Below, one piece after another: positions 50,162 through 59,100 of a DNA stretch of 64,000 nucleotides (position 1 is its first letter; each line of letters begins with the position of its first letter). Under the pieces are notes generated by a model. The model saw only the letters and a program-made list of their open reading frames with translations. It was not told the origin of the DNA and searched no databases. This DNA is from Pseudoflavonifractor sp. AF19-9AC. GTDB lineage: Bacteria > Bacillota > Clostridia > Oscillospirales > Oscillospiraceae. The DNA is taken from positions 62,001 through 126,000 of the forward strand of contig NZ_QUGI01000007.1 of the NCBI RefSeq assembly GCF_003478995.1, in the 5' to 3' direction. A program made the translations under genes and the position numbers.

Positions 50162-51775
50162 ATGAGCAGCAGACCGTGTCACCGCTGCGGCGAATCCATG
50201 CCCGACAACGCCAAATTCTGCCCCGGCTGCGGCGCAGCCGTTCCCCCTGACCACTCGCAGCCCCGCTTTTGTCCCCAGTGCGGCAGCGAACTGGCAGAGG
50301 GCGCCCGCTTCTGCCATCAGTGCGGTTGGCGGACCGCCCCCGCCGGCGGAGGCGCCGCCCGCCGCTCCATGAACCGAGTGACCGCCCTTTTGGTGGTGCT
50401 GGCCCTGGCTGCAGCGGGCTTTGCCGGCCTGCGCCTGTTTTGGCCGGACGCCGCCTCCTCCGACGCCTCCGGAGCCCCGGGGAGCAGCCAGTCCGCCCCG
50501 TGGAGCTCCCACTCCATCACTACGGCAGACTGGCGGGACAACCGCCTCATGGCCGACCCGCCCCAGGAGGACTCCTCCTCCGATGCCCCCAGTTGGTCAG
50601 CTCTGGGCGGGCCGGTCACCCGGGGACAGGTGGCCTCCGTCACCTTTTTGGACAGTCTGGAGAACCTGCCAGAGGGGGCCTGGGACGTCTCCGCGGGCAA
50701 GGACGGCTCCGTCCAGGCCTGGACGGAGGAGAACGGAGAGCGCTATGATCTTTTCATCGCGGCCCCGGGAGGAATGGCCGCCCCCGAGGACTGCACCGGC
50801 CTGTTCCTGGGCTATGAGAACGCGGAGGCCATCCGCTTCAACGGCGCTTTCCATACGGAGGGCACCACCTCCATGCAGTCCATGTTCCAGGACTGCCGCA
50901 GCCTGGAAGAGCTGGATGTCTCCAGCTTTGACACCGCCCAGGTCACTACCATGAGCAGCATGTTCGACTACTGCCAGGCCCTGGAGGAGCTGGATGTCTC
51001 CGGCTTTGATACTGCCCAGGTCACGGACATGAGCACCATGTTCAACTACTGCGAGAAGTTGGACGGACTGGACGTCTCCGGCTTTGACACCGCCCGGGTC
51101 ACTAATCTGCTGGGCATGTTCTCCGGCTGCAAGTCCCTCTCCTCCCTGGACGTAAGCAGCTTTGACACGGGAAGTGCCACAGTGATGAGCTATATGTTCT
51201 GCGAGTGTCAGTCCCTGGAAACACTGGACGTGAAGAACTGGGACATCTCCAACGTCACCGCCATGGCGGGCATGTTTTCCCTGTGCCCCCGGCTGTCCTC
51301 CCTGGACGCCTCGGGCTGGGACGTGTCCCACGTGACCCACACCCGCCATATTCTCTCCGACACTCCCGCCACAGCCGCCTCCTGCGGTATCACCGGCCTG
51401 CCCGCCTCCGAGGACCAGCCCGCCCAGAGCGGCGGCAGCGGCACAGGGAACAGACCCTCCTCCAACTCCGGGAACGGGGGCTCTACTGGCGGCTCCGACA
51501 TCATTACCTCCGACCGGGAGCGGACCTGCTCAGCCTGCTTCGGCGCGGGAGAGTTAGACTGCTCTGAGTGCGGCGGGGATGGCCGTGTTACCTGCTCCTA
51601 CTGCGGCGGTGCGGGGGGCGAGTACGAACTGGACCTCAGCACTCCCCTCTACGACGGTGTGGGTACGGGCGACCGTGGCCGGGTATGGGAGGACTGCTCC
51701 CGCTGCCGGGGCAGCGGCGAGCAGGACTGCCGCACCTGTCTGGGCCGGGGGACGGTGGACTGCTGGGGTTGCTGA
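50162..51775 (+). CDS. Zinc-ribbon, single-TM protein with DUF285 repeats and DnaJ-like cysteine repeats
   Basis: 537 residues with an unusual domain order. Two N-terminal zinc ribbons (CHRCGESMPDNAKFCPGCG and CPQCGSELAEGARFCHQCG) end at ~57, followed by one membrane helix (about 73-95), so the ribbons are cytoplasmic and the rest extracytoplasmic. From ~215 to ~400 come about six ~24-residue DUF285/BspA-type repeats (LDVSSFDTAQVTTMSSMF). After a Ser/Gly-rich stretch the C-terminus has five Cys-x2-Cys-x-Gly-x-Gly units like the DnaJ zinc domain (CSACFGAG ... CRTCLGRG). Role unknown; surface adhesion or sensing is a guess. AAGGAGG before the ATG. Confidence 0.8.
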   Translation: MSSRPCHRCGESMPDNAKFCPGCGAAVPPDHSQPRFCPQCGSELAEGARFCHQCGWRTAPAGGGAARRSMNRVTALLVVLALAAAGFAGLRLFWPDAASSDASGAPGSSQSAPWSSHSITTADWRDNRLMADPPQEDSSSDAPSWSALGGPVTRGQVASVTFLDSLENLPEGAWDVSAGKDGSVQAWTEENGERYDLFIAAPGGMAAPEDCTGLFLGYENAEAIRFNGAFHTEGTTSMQSMFQDCRSLEELDVSSFDTAQVTTMSSMFDYCQALEELDVSGFDTAQVTDMSTMFNYCEKLDGLDVSGFDTARVTNLLGMFSGCKSLSSLDVSSFDTGSATVMSYMFCECQSLETLDVKNWDISNVTAMAGMFSLCPRLSSLDASGWDVSHVTHTRHILSDTPATAASCGITGLPASEDQPAQSGGSGTGNRPSSNSGNGGSTGGSDIITSDRERTCSACFGAGELDCSECGGDGRVTCSYCGGAGGEYELDLSTPLYDGVGTGDRGRVWEDCSRCRGSGEQDCRTCLGRGTVDCWGC

Positions 51776-51813
51776 CCCTCCGCCTCCTCTTAGAAAAACG
51801 GAACGACAAGCAA

Positions 51814-51848
51814 CAAAGGCAGCCGGCCTGTTAGCCGGCTGCCTTTTA
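51814..51848. terminator. Bidirectional terminator between the DUF285 protein gene and the MBL gene
   Basis: Stem AAAGGCAGCCGGC / GCCGGCTGCCTTT, T-rich on both sides. Confidence 0.88.
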
Positions 51849-51850
51849 TT

Positions 51851-52684
51851 TCAGTCCTCAATGACCACTCGAGTTCCCACATTGTTGCGGAAGAAACCGG
51901 GGAAATTGGCCTCAAAGTACGCGCCGGCCCGCTCTCCGCTGCAGTGACAGGCACCCAGCCGGCGCACGCCCCGCTCCTTCAGCAGGCGGCAGGTGGCCTC
52001 AATGCGCTCGTCTCCGGCGTTCATCAGGTGGGTGCCGCCCACAAAGTCGGTCACCGGCCGTCCGAACAGCTCCTCCACCCGGCGGCACATGTTCAGCACC
52101 CCCACGTGGGAACAGCCGGACACCAGAACCAGATGAGCGGGGGTCTTCAGCACCAGGGCCACCTCCTCTTCAAAGGTGTCCACCTCCAAATGGCCGTTTC
52201 GGCGGCGCAGCAGCCGAGGGGACGGCGTCTCCACCGGCTCCCCCTGGGTGAATCCGGAAACCAGCCACATGCCCTCCGACAGCTTCACCGGCTTCTCCCC
52301 CACCACATGGCAGGGAATCCCGACCCGGGTCATCCAGCTCTCCTCCAGCAGGGGGGAGATGTCCATCAGGCCGTCCTCCTCCTTGCCCACACGGGGCTGG
52401 AAGAAGTTTCGTCCCAGCCAGACCCCTCTGGGCGGCCGGTTCTGCATCAGCAGAGCGGCGGCGCCCCCGGTATGGTCATAGTGGCCGTGGCTGAACACCA
52501 CCGCGTCCAGGTCCGCCAGATCCGCCCCCAGAGTGCCCGCATTCTGCAAAAAACGTGGAGAGCCTCCGGTGTCGTACAGCACCCGGCGGCCCGCTCCCTC
52601 AACAAGCAGGCTCAGGCCGTGTTCACAGGCCAGATCATCCCGTCCGGTGTGGTTCTCCATCAGGGTCAAAATGGTGAAAGCCAT
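51851..52684 (-). CDS. MBL-fold hydrolase, RFA-P synthase-like
   Basis: 277 residues. Metal-binding VFSHGHYDHTGGAA near residue 65, GGSPRFLQNAGTLGADLADLDAVV, LVLVSGCSHVGVLNMCRR and GGTHLMNAGDERIEAT. It resembles the group annotated as 7,8-dihydropterin-6-methyl-dihydropteroate / RFA-P synthase-like proteins; in bacteria the function is generally unproven. AGGAGG before the ATG. Transcribed alone. Confidence 0.85.
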   Translation of the reverse strand: MAFTILTLMENHTGRDDLACEHGLSLLVEGAGRRVLYDTGGSPRFLQNAGTLGADLADLDAVVFSHGHYDHTGGAAALLMQNRPPRGVWLGRNFFQPRVGKEEDGLMDISPLLEESWMTRVGIPCHVVGEKPVKLSEGMWLVSGFTQGEPVETPSPRLLRRRNGHLEVDTFEEEVALVLKTPAHLVLVSGCSHVGVLNMCRRVEELFGRPVTDFVGGTHLMNAGDERIEATCRLLKERGVRRLGACHCSGERAGAYFEANFPGFFRNNVGTRVVIED

Positions 52685-52858
52685 GGTGTTCCTCCTTCTC
52701 TCCGCCCCGCCGGGCAGCGCTGTTTGTCTGTCTCCATGTTGCCAGAGCTTCCCCTCCTTGTCAACCTAAATCATGCCAGCTGGGCAGTTAAAATTTCAGC
52801 TCACTTTGGTCACTCCGGCAAAAAGTGTAAACAAATTTTGAACCTCGACGGGAAGCTC

Positions 52859-52915
52859 TTGACTTTCTCCCCTCCGATGCTAAAATGGTTCACGCATTAA
52901 CCGTTAATGGGTTAA
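52859..52915 (+). promoter_or_regulatory. Promoter and candidate MarR operator
   Basis: TTGACT (52859-52864), 16 bases, TAAAAT (52881-52886), then the inverted repeat TTAACC-N7-GGTTAA (52897-52915) at the expected transcription start. This fits autorepression of the marR-ABC operon. Confidence 0.65.
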
Positions 52916-52964
52916 CATTTTAAAAAGAACCCATTTTCCATCATCCAAGAAAGGAGGGGCATCA

Positions 52965-53447
52965 ATGGTATCTCCCCGTGAGATGGAGCTGCTCACCCGG
53001 CAGCTTAATCAGGCCCACCGCGCCGCGGTACAGGCGGAGCTGGCTGCGGCAGGCTTGGGCGAAATCGGACACCCCATGCTGCTGGCCATTCTCCACGGCT
53101 CCTGTCAGGAGGATGCGGACGGCTTCTGCCACGCCCAGCGGGAGCTGGCCGAGCTTCTGCATATCTCCCCTGCCGCCGTGGCAAACTCACTAAAATCCCT
53201 GGAAAAGGGCGGCTACGTCCAGCGCAGGCCCGGCCCAGGCGACGCCCGGCGCAACCAGGTGCTGCTGACCGAGAAGGGCCACCAGGCGGTAGCGGCCTGC
53301 CAGAACGCGCTGGAGTCGGTCTCCCGGCGCATGCTGGACGGCTTCACGCCCGCCGAGCAGGAGCAGTTGCTGGCCTTCCGACAGCGAATGCTCCGCAACC
53401 TTCTGGGCGACGAGCCCAAATCACCCGCAAAGAAGGAGGAACCCTGA
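52965..53447 (+). CDS. MarR-family transcriptional regulator
   Basis: 160 residues, AAGGAGGGG upstream. Winged helix-turn-helix (about 45-110: LLHISPAAVANSLKSLEKGGYVQRRPGPGDARRNQVLLTEKGHQAV) with flanking dimer helices. It is one base from the start of the ABC exporter genes, so it very probably controls them, binding the inverted repeat at the promoter. The inducing compound is unknown. Confidence 0.92.
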   Translation: MVSPREMELLTRQLNQAHRAAVQAELAAAGLGEIGHPMLLAILHGSCQEDADGFCHAQRELAELLHISPAAVANSLKSLEKGGYVQRRPGPGDARRNQVLLTEKGHQAVAACQNALESVSRRMLDGFTPAEQEQLLAFRQRMLRNLLGDEPKSPAKKEEP

Positions 53448-53448
53448 C

Positions 53449-55188
53449 TTGTTTTCCCTGTTTATGACCCACCTCCAGGGCTACAAGAAGGACGCCGTCA
53501 AGGCGCCCATTCTCATCATTCTGGAGGTCATCTGTGAGCTGCTGCTCCCCCTGGTCATGGCTGAAATTGTGGACACGGCCATTCCCTCGGGAAGCGTGCA
53601 GTATATCTTCCAGATGGGCGCTGTTATGCTGCTCCTGGCCGGAATCTCCATGCTCTGCGGTGTATTGGCGGCCAAGTATGCCGCCTTTGCCAGCCAGGGC
53701 TTCGGCGGCAACCTGCGTCAGTGCCTCTTTGACAAGGTGCAGGAGTTTTCCTTTGCCGACATTGACCGCTTCTCCTCCGCCTCCCTCATCACCCGCATGA
53801 CCAACGACGTCAACGCCATGACCATGATGCTGGCCATGGGCCTTCGCATGCTGGTCCGTGCCCCAGTGATGCTGGTGGCCGCCGTCATCATCAGCGTCTC
53901 TCTTAACGCCCGGCTGGCCCTGATCCTGTTGGTGGTCATCCCCCTGATGGTGCTGGTTATCGGCATTCTGATGAAGATGTGCACCAAGCTCTTTGAGATC
54001 ATGCAGACCAAGATCGATGGTCTGAACAACACCCTTCAGGAAAACCTGGTGGCCATTCGGGTGGTGAAGGCCTTCGTCCGGGAGGACCATGAGCGCAAGA
54101 AGTTCAAGAAGGCCAACGACGACCTGATGGACGCCGCCCTGGCGGTGGGTATGCGGGTCATCGCCATTCTGCCGGTGATGATGCTGGCCATGAACGGCGC
54201 CACCGTGGTCGTTTTGTACTTCGGCGGCCGGATGGTCATGGGCGCCACCTTTGATCTGGGACAGCTGCAGGCCTTCATCAACTACATCTTCCAGATCCTC
54301 ATGAGCGTCATGATGGTGGCCATGTCCCTTCTGCAGCTCTCCCGTGCCCAGGCCTGTGCCCACCGAATTAACGAGGTTCTGAACACCGAGCCCTCCGTGG
54401 AGGACAAGGAGAGCGCCGCTCAGACCCAGCTTCCCGCTCCCCGTGGCCAGGTGGAGTTCCGGGACGTCTCCTTCAAGTACGTCACCACCGGCAGCGGCGA
54501 CGACGTGCTCTCCCACATCAGCTTTACCGTTAAGCCCGGCCAGTTTGTGGCCATCGTGGGCGGCACCGGCACCGGCAAATCCTCCCTGGTGAACCTCATC
54601 CCCCGCTTCTACGACGTCACCGGCGGACAGGTGCTGGTGGATGGAGTGGATGTGCGGGACTACCCTCTGGAGGAGCTGCGCAGCCGCATCGGTATGGTGC
54701 TCCAGACCAACGTCCTCTTCACCGGCACCATCCGGGAAAACCTCCTCTGGGGCAACCCCGACGCCACCGAGGAGGAGATCATCCAGGCGGCCAAGGACGC
54801 CCAGGCCTACGACTTCATCATGTCCTTCCCCGACGGCTTTGACACCTACCTGGACCAGGGCGGCGTCAACGTCTCCGGCGGCCAGAAGCAGCGGCTCTGC
54901 ATTGCCCGCGCCATGCTGCGAAAGCCCGCCATCCTCATTCTGGACGACTCCACCTCCGCCGTGGACTCTGCTACGGAGGCCGCCATCCGGGAGTCCTTTG
55001 CCCGGAACCTGAAGGACACCACCGTCATCATCATCGCCCAGCGTATCTCCTCGGTCCAGTACGCCGATGAGATCCTCATTCTGGATGACGACCACATTGT
55101 GGGTCAGGGCACCCATGAGGAGCTGCTGGCCAGCAACGAAATCTATCAGGAAATCTATCAATCTCAGCAACAGGGGGTGCAGGAATAA
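53449..55188 (+). CDS. Heterodimeric ABC exporter subunit with degenerate nucleotide site (BmrC-like)
   Basis: 579 residues; a TTG start lies eight bases after AAGGAGGA (an ATG follows five codons later). N-terminal six-helix exporter domain, C-terminal NBD with Walker A GGTGTGKSS and signature NVSGGQKQR. The catalytic Glu after Walker B is Asp (LILDDSTSAVD) and the switch His is Gln (IIAQRISS), the marks of the degenerate site in asymmetric exporters. Partner: the next gene. Multidrug or lipid export is typical of the family. Confidence 0.9.
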   Translation: MFSLFMTHLQGYKKDAVKAPILIILEVICELLLPLVMAEIVDTAIPSGSVQYIFQMGAVMLLLAGISMLCGVLAAKYAAFASQGFGGNLRQCLFDKVQEFSFADIDRFSSASLITRMTNDVNAMTMMLAMGLRMLVRAPVMLVAAVIISVSLNARLALILLVVIPLMVLVIGILMKMCTKLFEIMQTKIDGLNNTLQENLVAIRVVKAFVREDHERKKFKKANDDLMDAALAVGMRVIAILPVMMLAMNGATVVVLYFGGRMVMGATFDLGQLQAFINYIFQILMSVMMVAMSLLQLSRAQACAHRINEVLNTEPSVEDKESAAQTQLPAPRGQVEFRDVSFKYVTTGSGDDVLSHISFTVKPGQFVAIVGGTGTGKSSLVNLIPRFYDVTGGQVLVDGVDVRDYPLEELRSRIGMVLQTNVLFTGTIRENLLWGNPDATEEEIIQAAKDAQAYDFIMSFPDGFDTYLDQGGVNVSGGQKQRLCIARAMLRKPAILILDDSTSAVDSATEAAIRESFARNLKDTTVIIIAQRISSVQYADEILILDDDHIVGQGTHEELLASNEIYQEIYQSQQQGVQE

Positions 55189-57242
55189 TGCCGGGACCCA
55201 ACCACGCCCCCCGCGGGGGCTATCAGAAGCCCAAGAATCTGGGCAAAACCATTTCCCGTCTGGTGGGCTACCTCACCCGGAGCAAGCTGCCGCTGCTGTT
55301 TGTTCTGCTGTGCCTGCTTGTCTCCGTATGCTCCAACATCGGCGGCTCCTATATGATGCGGGGCATCATCAACAACTTCATCTGGTCGGGCTGCACTGAC
55401 TTTGCCGGTCTGGCTCTGGCCATCCTCCAGCTCATCGGCGTCTACCTCATCGGCTGTGTGGCCACCTACTGCCAGTCGGCCGCCATGGTGCGCCTGGCCC
55501 AGCGGGGCGTCAACCGTCTGCGCAGCGACCTCTTCGACAAGCTCCAGGGCCTGCCTCTGAGCTACTTTGACAAGCACCCCCACGGCGAACTCATGAGCCG
55601 CTTCACCAATGACGCAGACAACGTACAGCTGGCCCTGGAGCAGAGCGTAGTCTCCATGTGCTCCAGCTGTCTCATGTTCGTGGGTCTGGTGGCCATGATG
55701 CTCTTCATCAACTGGAAGCTGTTCATCGTCACCGCCCTCATTCTGGTCCTCACCATGACCCTCTTCAAGAAGCTGGGTGGCCGCAGCCGCCGCTACTATC
55801 AGCAGCAGCAGTCCGCTCTGGGTCAGGTCAACGGCAACATCCAGGAGATGATCGAGGGATTGAAGGTTGTCAAGGCCTTTACCCATGAGGAGCAGGCCAA
55901 GGCCGACTTCAAGGTGCTCAACGAGGCCTACCGGGATGCCGCCCAGAAGGCCAATTTCTACTCCACCATGATCATGCCCGTCTCCGGCAATCTGATGAAC
56001 ATCAGCTACGCTCTCACCTCCGCGGTGGGCGGCCTGCTGTCCGTCCTCCAGGGCTTTGATCTGGGCGGTCTGGTGGTCTACCTCAACTACTCCAAGCAGG
56101 TGGGCCAGCCCCTTAACCAGATCTCCCAGCAGATGACCACCCTCCTGTCCGCTCTGGCGGGCGCCGAGCGTATTTTCGAGGTCATGGACACCCAGCCCGA
56201 GGTGGACGAGGGCTCCATCACCCTGGTCCGCGCCCGGAAGGAAAACGGTCTGCTCATCCCCATCCCCTTTGAGGAGGGCCGCACCGGCACCTGGGCCTGG
56301 AAGGTACCCAAGAGCTGTCCCATGGAGCTGGTGCGGGTGCTGAACCTGCCGGACAAGACGGCGGTGGAGCTGCCCCGGGACTCCGACCAGGGTGGTCCCA
56401 ACACCGGCTGGGCCTGGAAGTACCCCGGCCCCGACGGCACCGTGGGTCTGCACCCCATCCGGGGCGCGGTGCGCTGCAAGGAAGGCGAGGACTTCACCTA
56501 CACCGAGTTGAAGGGCGCCGTCCGCTTCTCCCACGTGGACTTCTCCTACGTCCCAGGCAAGCAGATCCTCCACGACGTCAGCGTGTACGCCAACCCCGGC
56601 CAGAAGATCGCCTTTGTGGGTTCCACCGGCGCGGGCAAGACCACCATTACCAACCTCATCAACCGTTTCTATGAAATTCAGGGCGGCCTTATCACCTACG
56701 ACGGCATCGACGTGAAGTCCATCCGGAAGGATGACCTGCGCCGCTCCCTGGGCGCGGTGCTCCAGGACACCCACCTCTTCACCGGCACCATCATGGACAA
56801 CATCCGCTACGGCCGGCTGGACGCCACCGACGAGCAGTGTATTGCCGCCGCCAAGAGCGCCAACGCCCACTCCTTCATCCGCCGCCTGCCCAACGGCTAC
56901 CAGACCATGGTCACCGGGGACGGCGCCAACCTCTCCCAGGGCCAGCGTCAGCTGCTGGCCATCGCCCGGGCCGCCGTAGCCGACCCGCCGGTGATGATTC
57001 TGGACGAAGCCACCTCCTCCATCGACACCCGTACCGAAGCGCTCATCCAGAAGGGCATGGACGCCCTCATGGAGGGCCGGACGGTGTTCGTCATTGCCCA
57101 CCGCCTGTCCACCGTGCGCAACTCCAACTGCATTGTGGTTATCGAGCACGGGGAAATCGAGGAAAAGGGCGACCACGAGGAGCTGCTGGAAAAGCAGGGC
57201 CGTTATTACCGGCTCTACACCGGACAGTTCCAGCTGTCCTGA
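55188..57242 (+). CDS. Heterodimeric ABC exporter subunit with canonical nucleotide site (BmrD-like), inserted linker domain
   Basis: 684 residues, starting on the last base of the first subunit's stop (TAATG). Six-helix exporter domain (to ~335), then NBD from ~440 with Walker A GSTGAGKTT, Walker B MILDEATSSID (Glu present), switch His (VIAHRLST) but altered signature LSQGQ. So Walker motifs here and VSGGQ of the partner make the active site. Between them ~95 extra residues (about 344-440) carry two WAWK motifs (TGTWAWKVPK, NTGWAWKYPG). Confidence 0.9.
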   Translation: MPGPNHAPRGGYQKPKNLGKTISRLVGYLTRSKLPLLFVLLCLLVSVCSNIGGSYMMRGIINNFIWSGCTDFAGLALAILQLIGVYLIGCVATYCQSAAMVRLAQRGVNRLRSDLFDKLQGLPLSYFDKHPHGELMSRFTNDADNVQLALEQSVVSMCSSCLMFVGLVAMMLFINWKLFIVTALILVLTMTLFKKLGGRSRRYYQQQQSALGQVNGNIQEMIEGLKVVKAFTHEEQAKADFKVLNEAYRDAAQKANFYSTMIMPVSGNLMNISYALTSAVGGLLSVLQGFDLGGLVVYLNYSKQVGQPLNQISQQMTTLLSALAGAERIFEVMDTQPEVDEGSITLVRARKENGLLIPIPFEEGRTGTWAWKVPKSCPMELVRVLNLPDKTAVELPRDSDQGGPNTGWAWKYPGPDGTVGLHPIRGAVRCKEGEDFTYTELKGAVRFSHVDFSYVPGKQILHDVSVYANPGQKIAFVGSTGAGKTTITNLINRFYEIQGGLITYDGIDVKSIRKDDLRRSLGAVLQDTHLFTGTIMDNIRYGRLDATDEQCIAAAKSANAHSFIRRLPNGYQTMVTGDGANLSQGQRQLLAIARAAVADPPVMILDEATSSIDTRTEALIQKGMDALMEGRTVFVIAHRLSTVRNSNCIVVIEHGEIEEKGDHEELLEKQGRYYRLYTGQFQLS

Positions 57243-57262
57243 ACGTATCTTCCAACATGCAG

Positions 57263-57300
57263 CGAGGCTCCCCCGCGTTTCAGCGGGGGAGCCTCGTTTC
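57263..57300 (+). terminator. Terminator of the marR-ABC operon
   Basis: Stem CGAGGCTCCCCCGC / GCGGGGGAGCCTCG followed by TTTCTGTT. Confidence 0.9.
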
Positions 57301-57331
57301 TGTTCTGTCTATAAAAAAGACAAGCCATATT

Positions 57332-57616
57332 TCAGCTCCGCTTTGCCCAGAGGAATCCAACCAAACTGCCCAGCACCAGCCCCAGCACCATGGACAGGGT
57401 CACAATTTCCCAGCTCAGAAGGGTCAGCTGCCTGAAGGGGCCTCCGTACCGCCACGCCTCCCACACCCGTGCGGCCGGGAGGGCAAGGAGGGCCACCGGC
57501 AGAAGGCGAAGAGGCCAGAAGCGATGCCGGGTCAGGCGGAACATCAGGCACTCCAGTCCGAAGGCAGCTACACCGGGTCCCACAAACACCAGCGCAATAA
57601 AGAGCTCCGCACTCAT
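57332..57616 (-). CDS. Small membrane protein in the LytTR unit
   Basis: 94 residues from MSAELFIALVFVGPG, AGGAGG five bases upstream. Three hydrophobic helices. No family recognised. Its start abuts the stop of the 255-residue membrane protein, so the three genes LytTR, membrane protein and this one form one unit. Confidence 0.65.
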   Translation of the reverse strand: MSAELFIALVFVGPGVAAFGLECLMFRLTRHRFWPLRLLPVALLALPAARVWEAWRYGGPFRQLTLLSWEIVTLSMVLGLVLGSLVGFLWAKRS

Positions 57617-57617
57617 A

Positions 57618-58385
57618 TTATCCTCCTGTCGGGCGGACACGCCGCAAGCAAAGGCCCAGCAGATTGCCCCCCAGGGCGGGAACCGCCGTCAGGAAGCAGT
57701 GAAACAAGGCCGAGGAATTGTAAAGGACAAACACCACAAGCAAATAGCACACAAAACAGGCCACTGGAAACAGGGGGCACAGGCCCCGCCGCTTGCCCAG
57801 GGAGAGCCCCACGCAGAAGCTGGCCACGGGCAGAATCAGCATGGGATAAATAATACCCGTGAGAGCAGGGATATCCGTTCCCATTGCCCGCTCAATGCCC
57901 CGCAGCGCCAGGGGAGCCGCCGTGCACAAAAGAAGGACAAAGGGCAGGTAGGGCAGGGTCTCTCTCCACTTTAAAGGTGTGGGTCCAGGGTCCAGTCCCA
58001 GCAGCTCCCGCAACTGGGACACCTCCGCATACCATCCAATCCACCGTCCCAGCCAGATGAGGAGATACAGCAGGGCCAGCAGGCTCTCCCAAAACAGCAC
58101 CCCCATCCAGTCCCAGGCCATGTCCAGCTCCACCACCAGCAGGGCAAAAAAGGCGGCGGTGATGACAAAGTGGCCGCCGGACCGCCAAAGCAGCTCCCGG
58201 CCGCTCTCCGCAAAGGGCTGGGTGGCCAGACCGGCCATAGCGCCCAACCCCATACAGGCTACCAGGGCCAGGGGCGGGCACTCCCGGCTATACATCATGT
58301 AGGGCACCAGGATGATTCCCACCAGCAGGCCCAGCACGGCGCCCGCCAGCATCCGGATCCGCTCGCTCTTTTTTTCTGCGCTCAT
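57618..58385 (-). CDS. Multi-pass membrane protein paired with a LytTR regulator
   Basis: 255 residues with about seven hydrophobic helices; its ATG overlaps the stop of the LytTR gene (ATGA), with AAGGAGG before it. LytTR regulators encoded next to small membrane proteins often form regulator-inhibitor pairs (such as LytTR-DUF3021), in which the membrane protein restrains the activator. This protein is longer than DUF3021, and the family is not certain. Confidence 0.6.
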   Translation of the reverse strand: MSAEKKSERIRMLAGAVLGLLVGIILVPYMMYSRECPPLALVACMGLGAMAGLATQPFAESGRELLWRSGGHFVITAAFFALLVVELDMAWDWMGVLFWESLLALLYLLIWLGRWIGWYAEVSQLRELLGLDPGPTPLKWRETLPYLPFVLLLCTAAPLALRGIERAMGTDIPALTGIIYPMLILPVASFCVGLSLGKRRGLCPLFPVACFVCYLLVVFVLYNSSALFHCFLTAVPALGGNLLGLCLRRVRPTGG

Positions 58386-58840
58386 CCCTTCCGCCTCCTT
58401 TCCAGCTGCAGCGTCTCCTTGATCTTCTTCACATACCGCCGGGACACATAGGCGTGAATCCCACCGGTAAGGGTCATGCGGATGGTACCGGCCAGAGACA
58501 AATCCAGGGCGGTCACTTGGTCCAGGTTCACAATCTCCGAATTGGAGATGCGCACAAACCGCCGCCGGTCCAGCCGCTTCTCCAGCTCATAGAGGCGGAG
58601 GCCCACGGTGTACACCCCCTCCGCCGTCTGGGCGGCCACGCCTTTGCCGTCCGTATAGAAGCGGAGAAAGTCCCCCTGGGGCAGGAGCCGGGTCCGCTCC
58701 CCCTCCCAGACCTGAATGGGTCCCAGGGCCAGTCCGGTCAGCTCCTGTACCAGCTGCTGAAGCTGAGGGCTGTCCTCTCCCGCCACAATGATCACCTTGG
58801 GCTCCTTCCGCCCCGGCTCTATGTTCAGCTCCACTTCCAT
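58382..58840 (-). CDS. LytTR-family DNA-binding regulator without receiver domain
   Basis: 152 residues from MEVELNIEPGRKEPKVII; AAGGGGG lies upstream. The C-terminal ~100 residues are a LytTR domain (DFLRFYTDGKGVAAQTAEGVYTVGLRLYELEKRLDRRRFVRISNSEIVNLDQV, YVSRRYVKKIKETL). The N-terminal ~45 residues are short and not a receiver domain. Likely regulates its own unit and perhaps other genes. Confidence 0.88.
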   Translation of the reverse strand: MEVELNIEPGRKEPKVIIVAGEDSPQLQQLVQELTGLALGPIQVWEGERTRLLPQGDFLRFYTDGKGVAAQTAEGVYTVGLRLYELEKRLDRRRFVRISNSEIVNLDQVTALDLSLAGTIRMTLTGGIHAYVSRRYVKKIKETLQLERRRKG

Positions 58841-58962
58841 GGACAAGCCCCCTTTCTCCCTGCCATTTGGTTCAGGTCCAGTATAGCGGGTTTTGTTCCC
58901 TGTCGTCCAGTCTTTTGGGATAATCGGTCTCTTTCGCCGGATATCCGGCTGAAATTTGGTCG

Positions 58963-58991
58963 TTGACACACGTTCAGCCGTGGGCTAAAAT
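58963..58991 (+). promoter_or_regulatory. Promoter of the tRNA-Arg region
   Basis: TTGACA (58963-58968), 17 bases, TAAAAT (58986-58991), 17 bases before the broken tRNA copy and able to drive the intact tRNA-Arg too. Confidence 0.7.
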
Positions 58992-59007
58992 AGGAGGGCA
59001 TTCATCT

Positions 59008-59074
59008 GCCCCGATAGCTCAGCAGGATAGAGCGTCCGCCTCCTAACAATCGAACCGTTCGAATCCCGGAGCCT
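59008..59074 (+). pseudogene. Degenerate tRNA-Arg (CCT)
   Basis: The 5' half is a perfect tRNA: GCCCCGA acceptor strand, D arm GCTC/GAGC, anticodon arm TCCGC and loop CTCCTAA (anticodon CCT). Right after the loop the sequence is CAATC instead of the pairing GCGGA, and the 3' part (GTTCGAATCCCGGAGCC) keeps only a T-loop-like stretch and a poor acceptor match, about nine bases too short. No CCA. It cannot fold as a working tRNA. Confidence 0.7.
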
Positions 59075-59100
59075 TGTATAACTGAATAATTTCTGTATAT

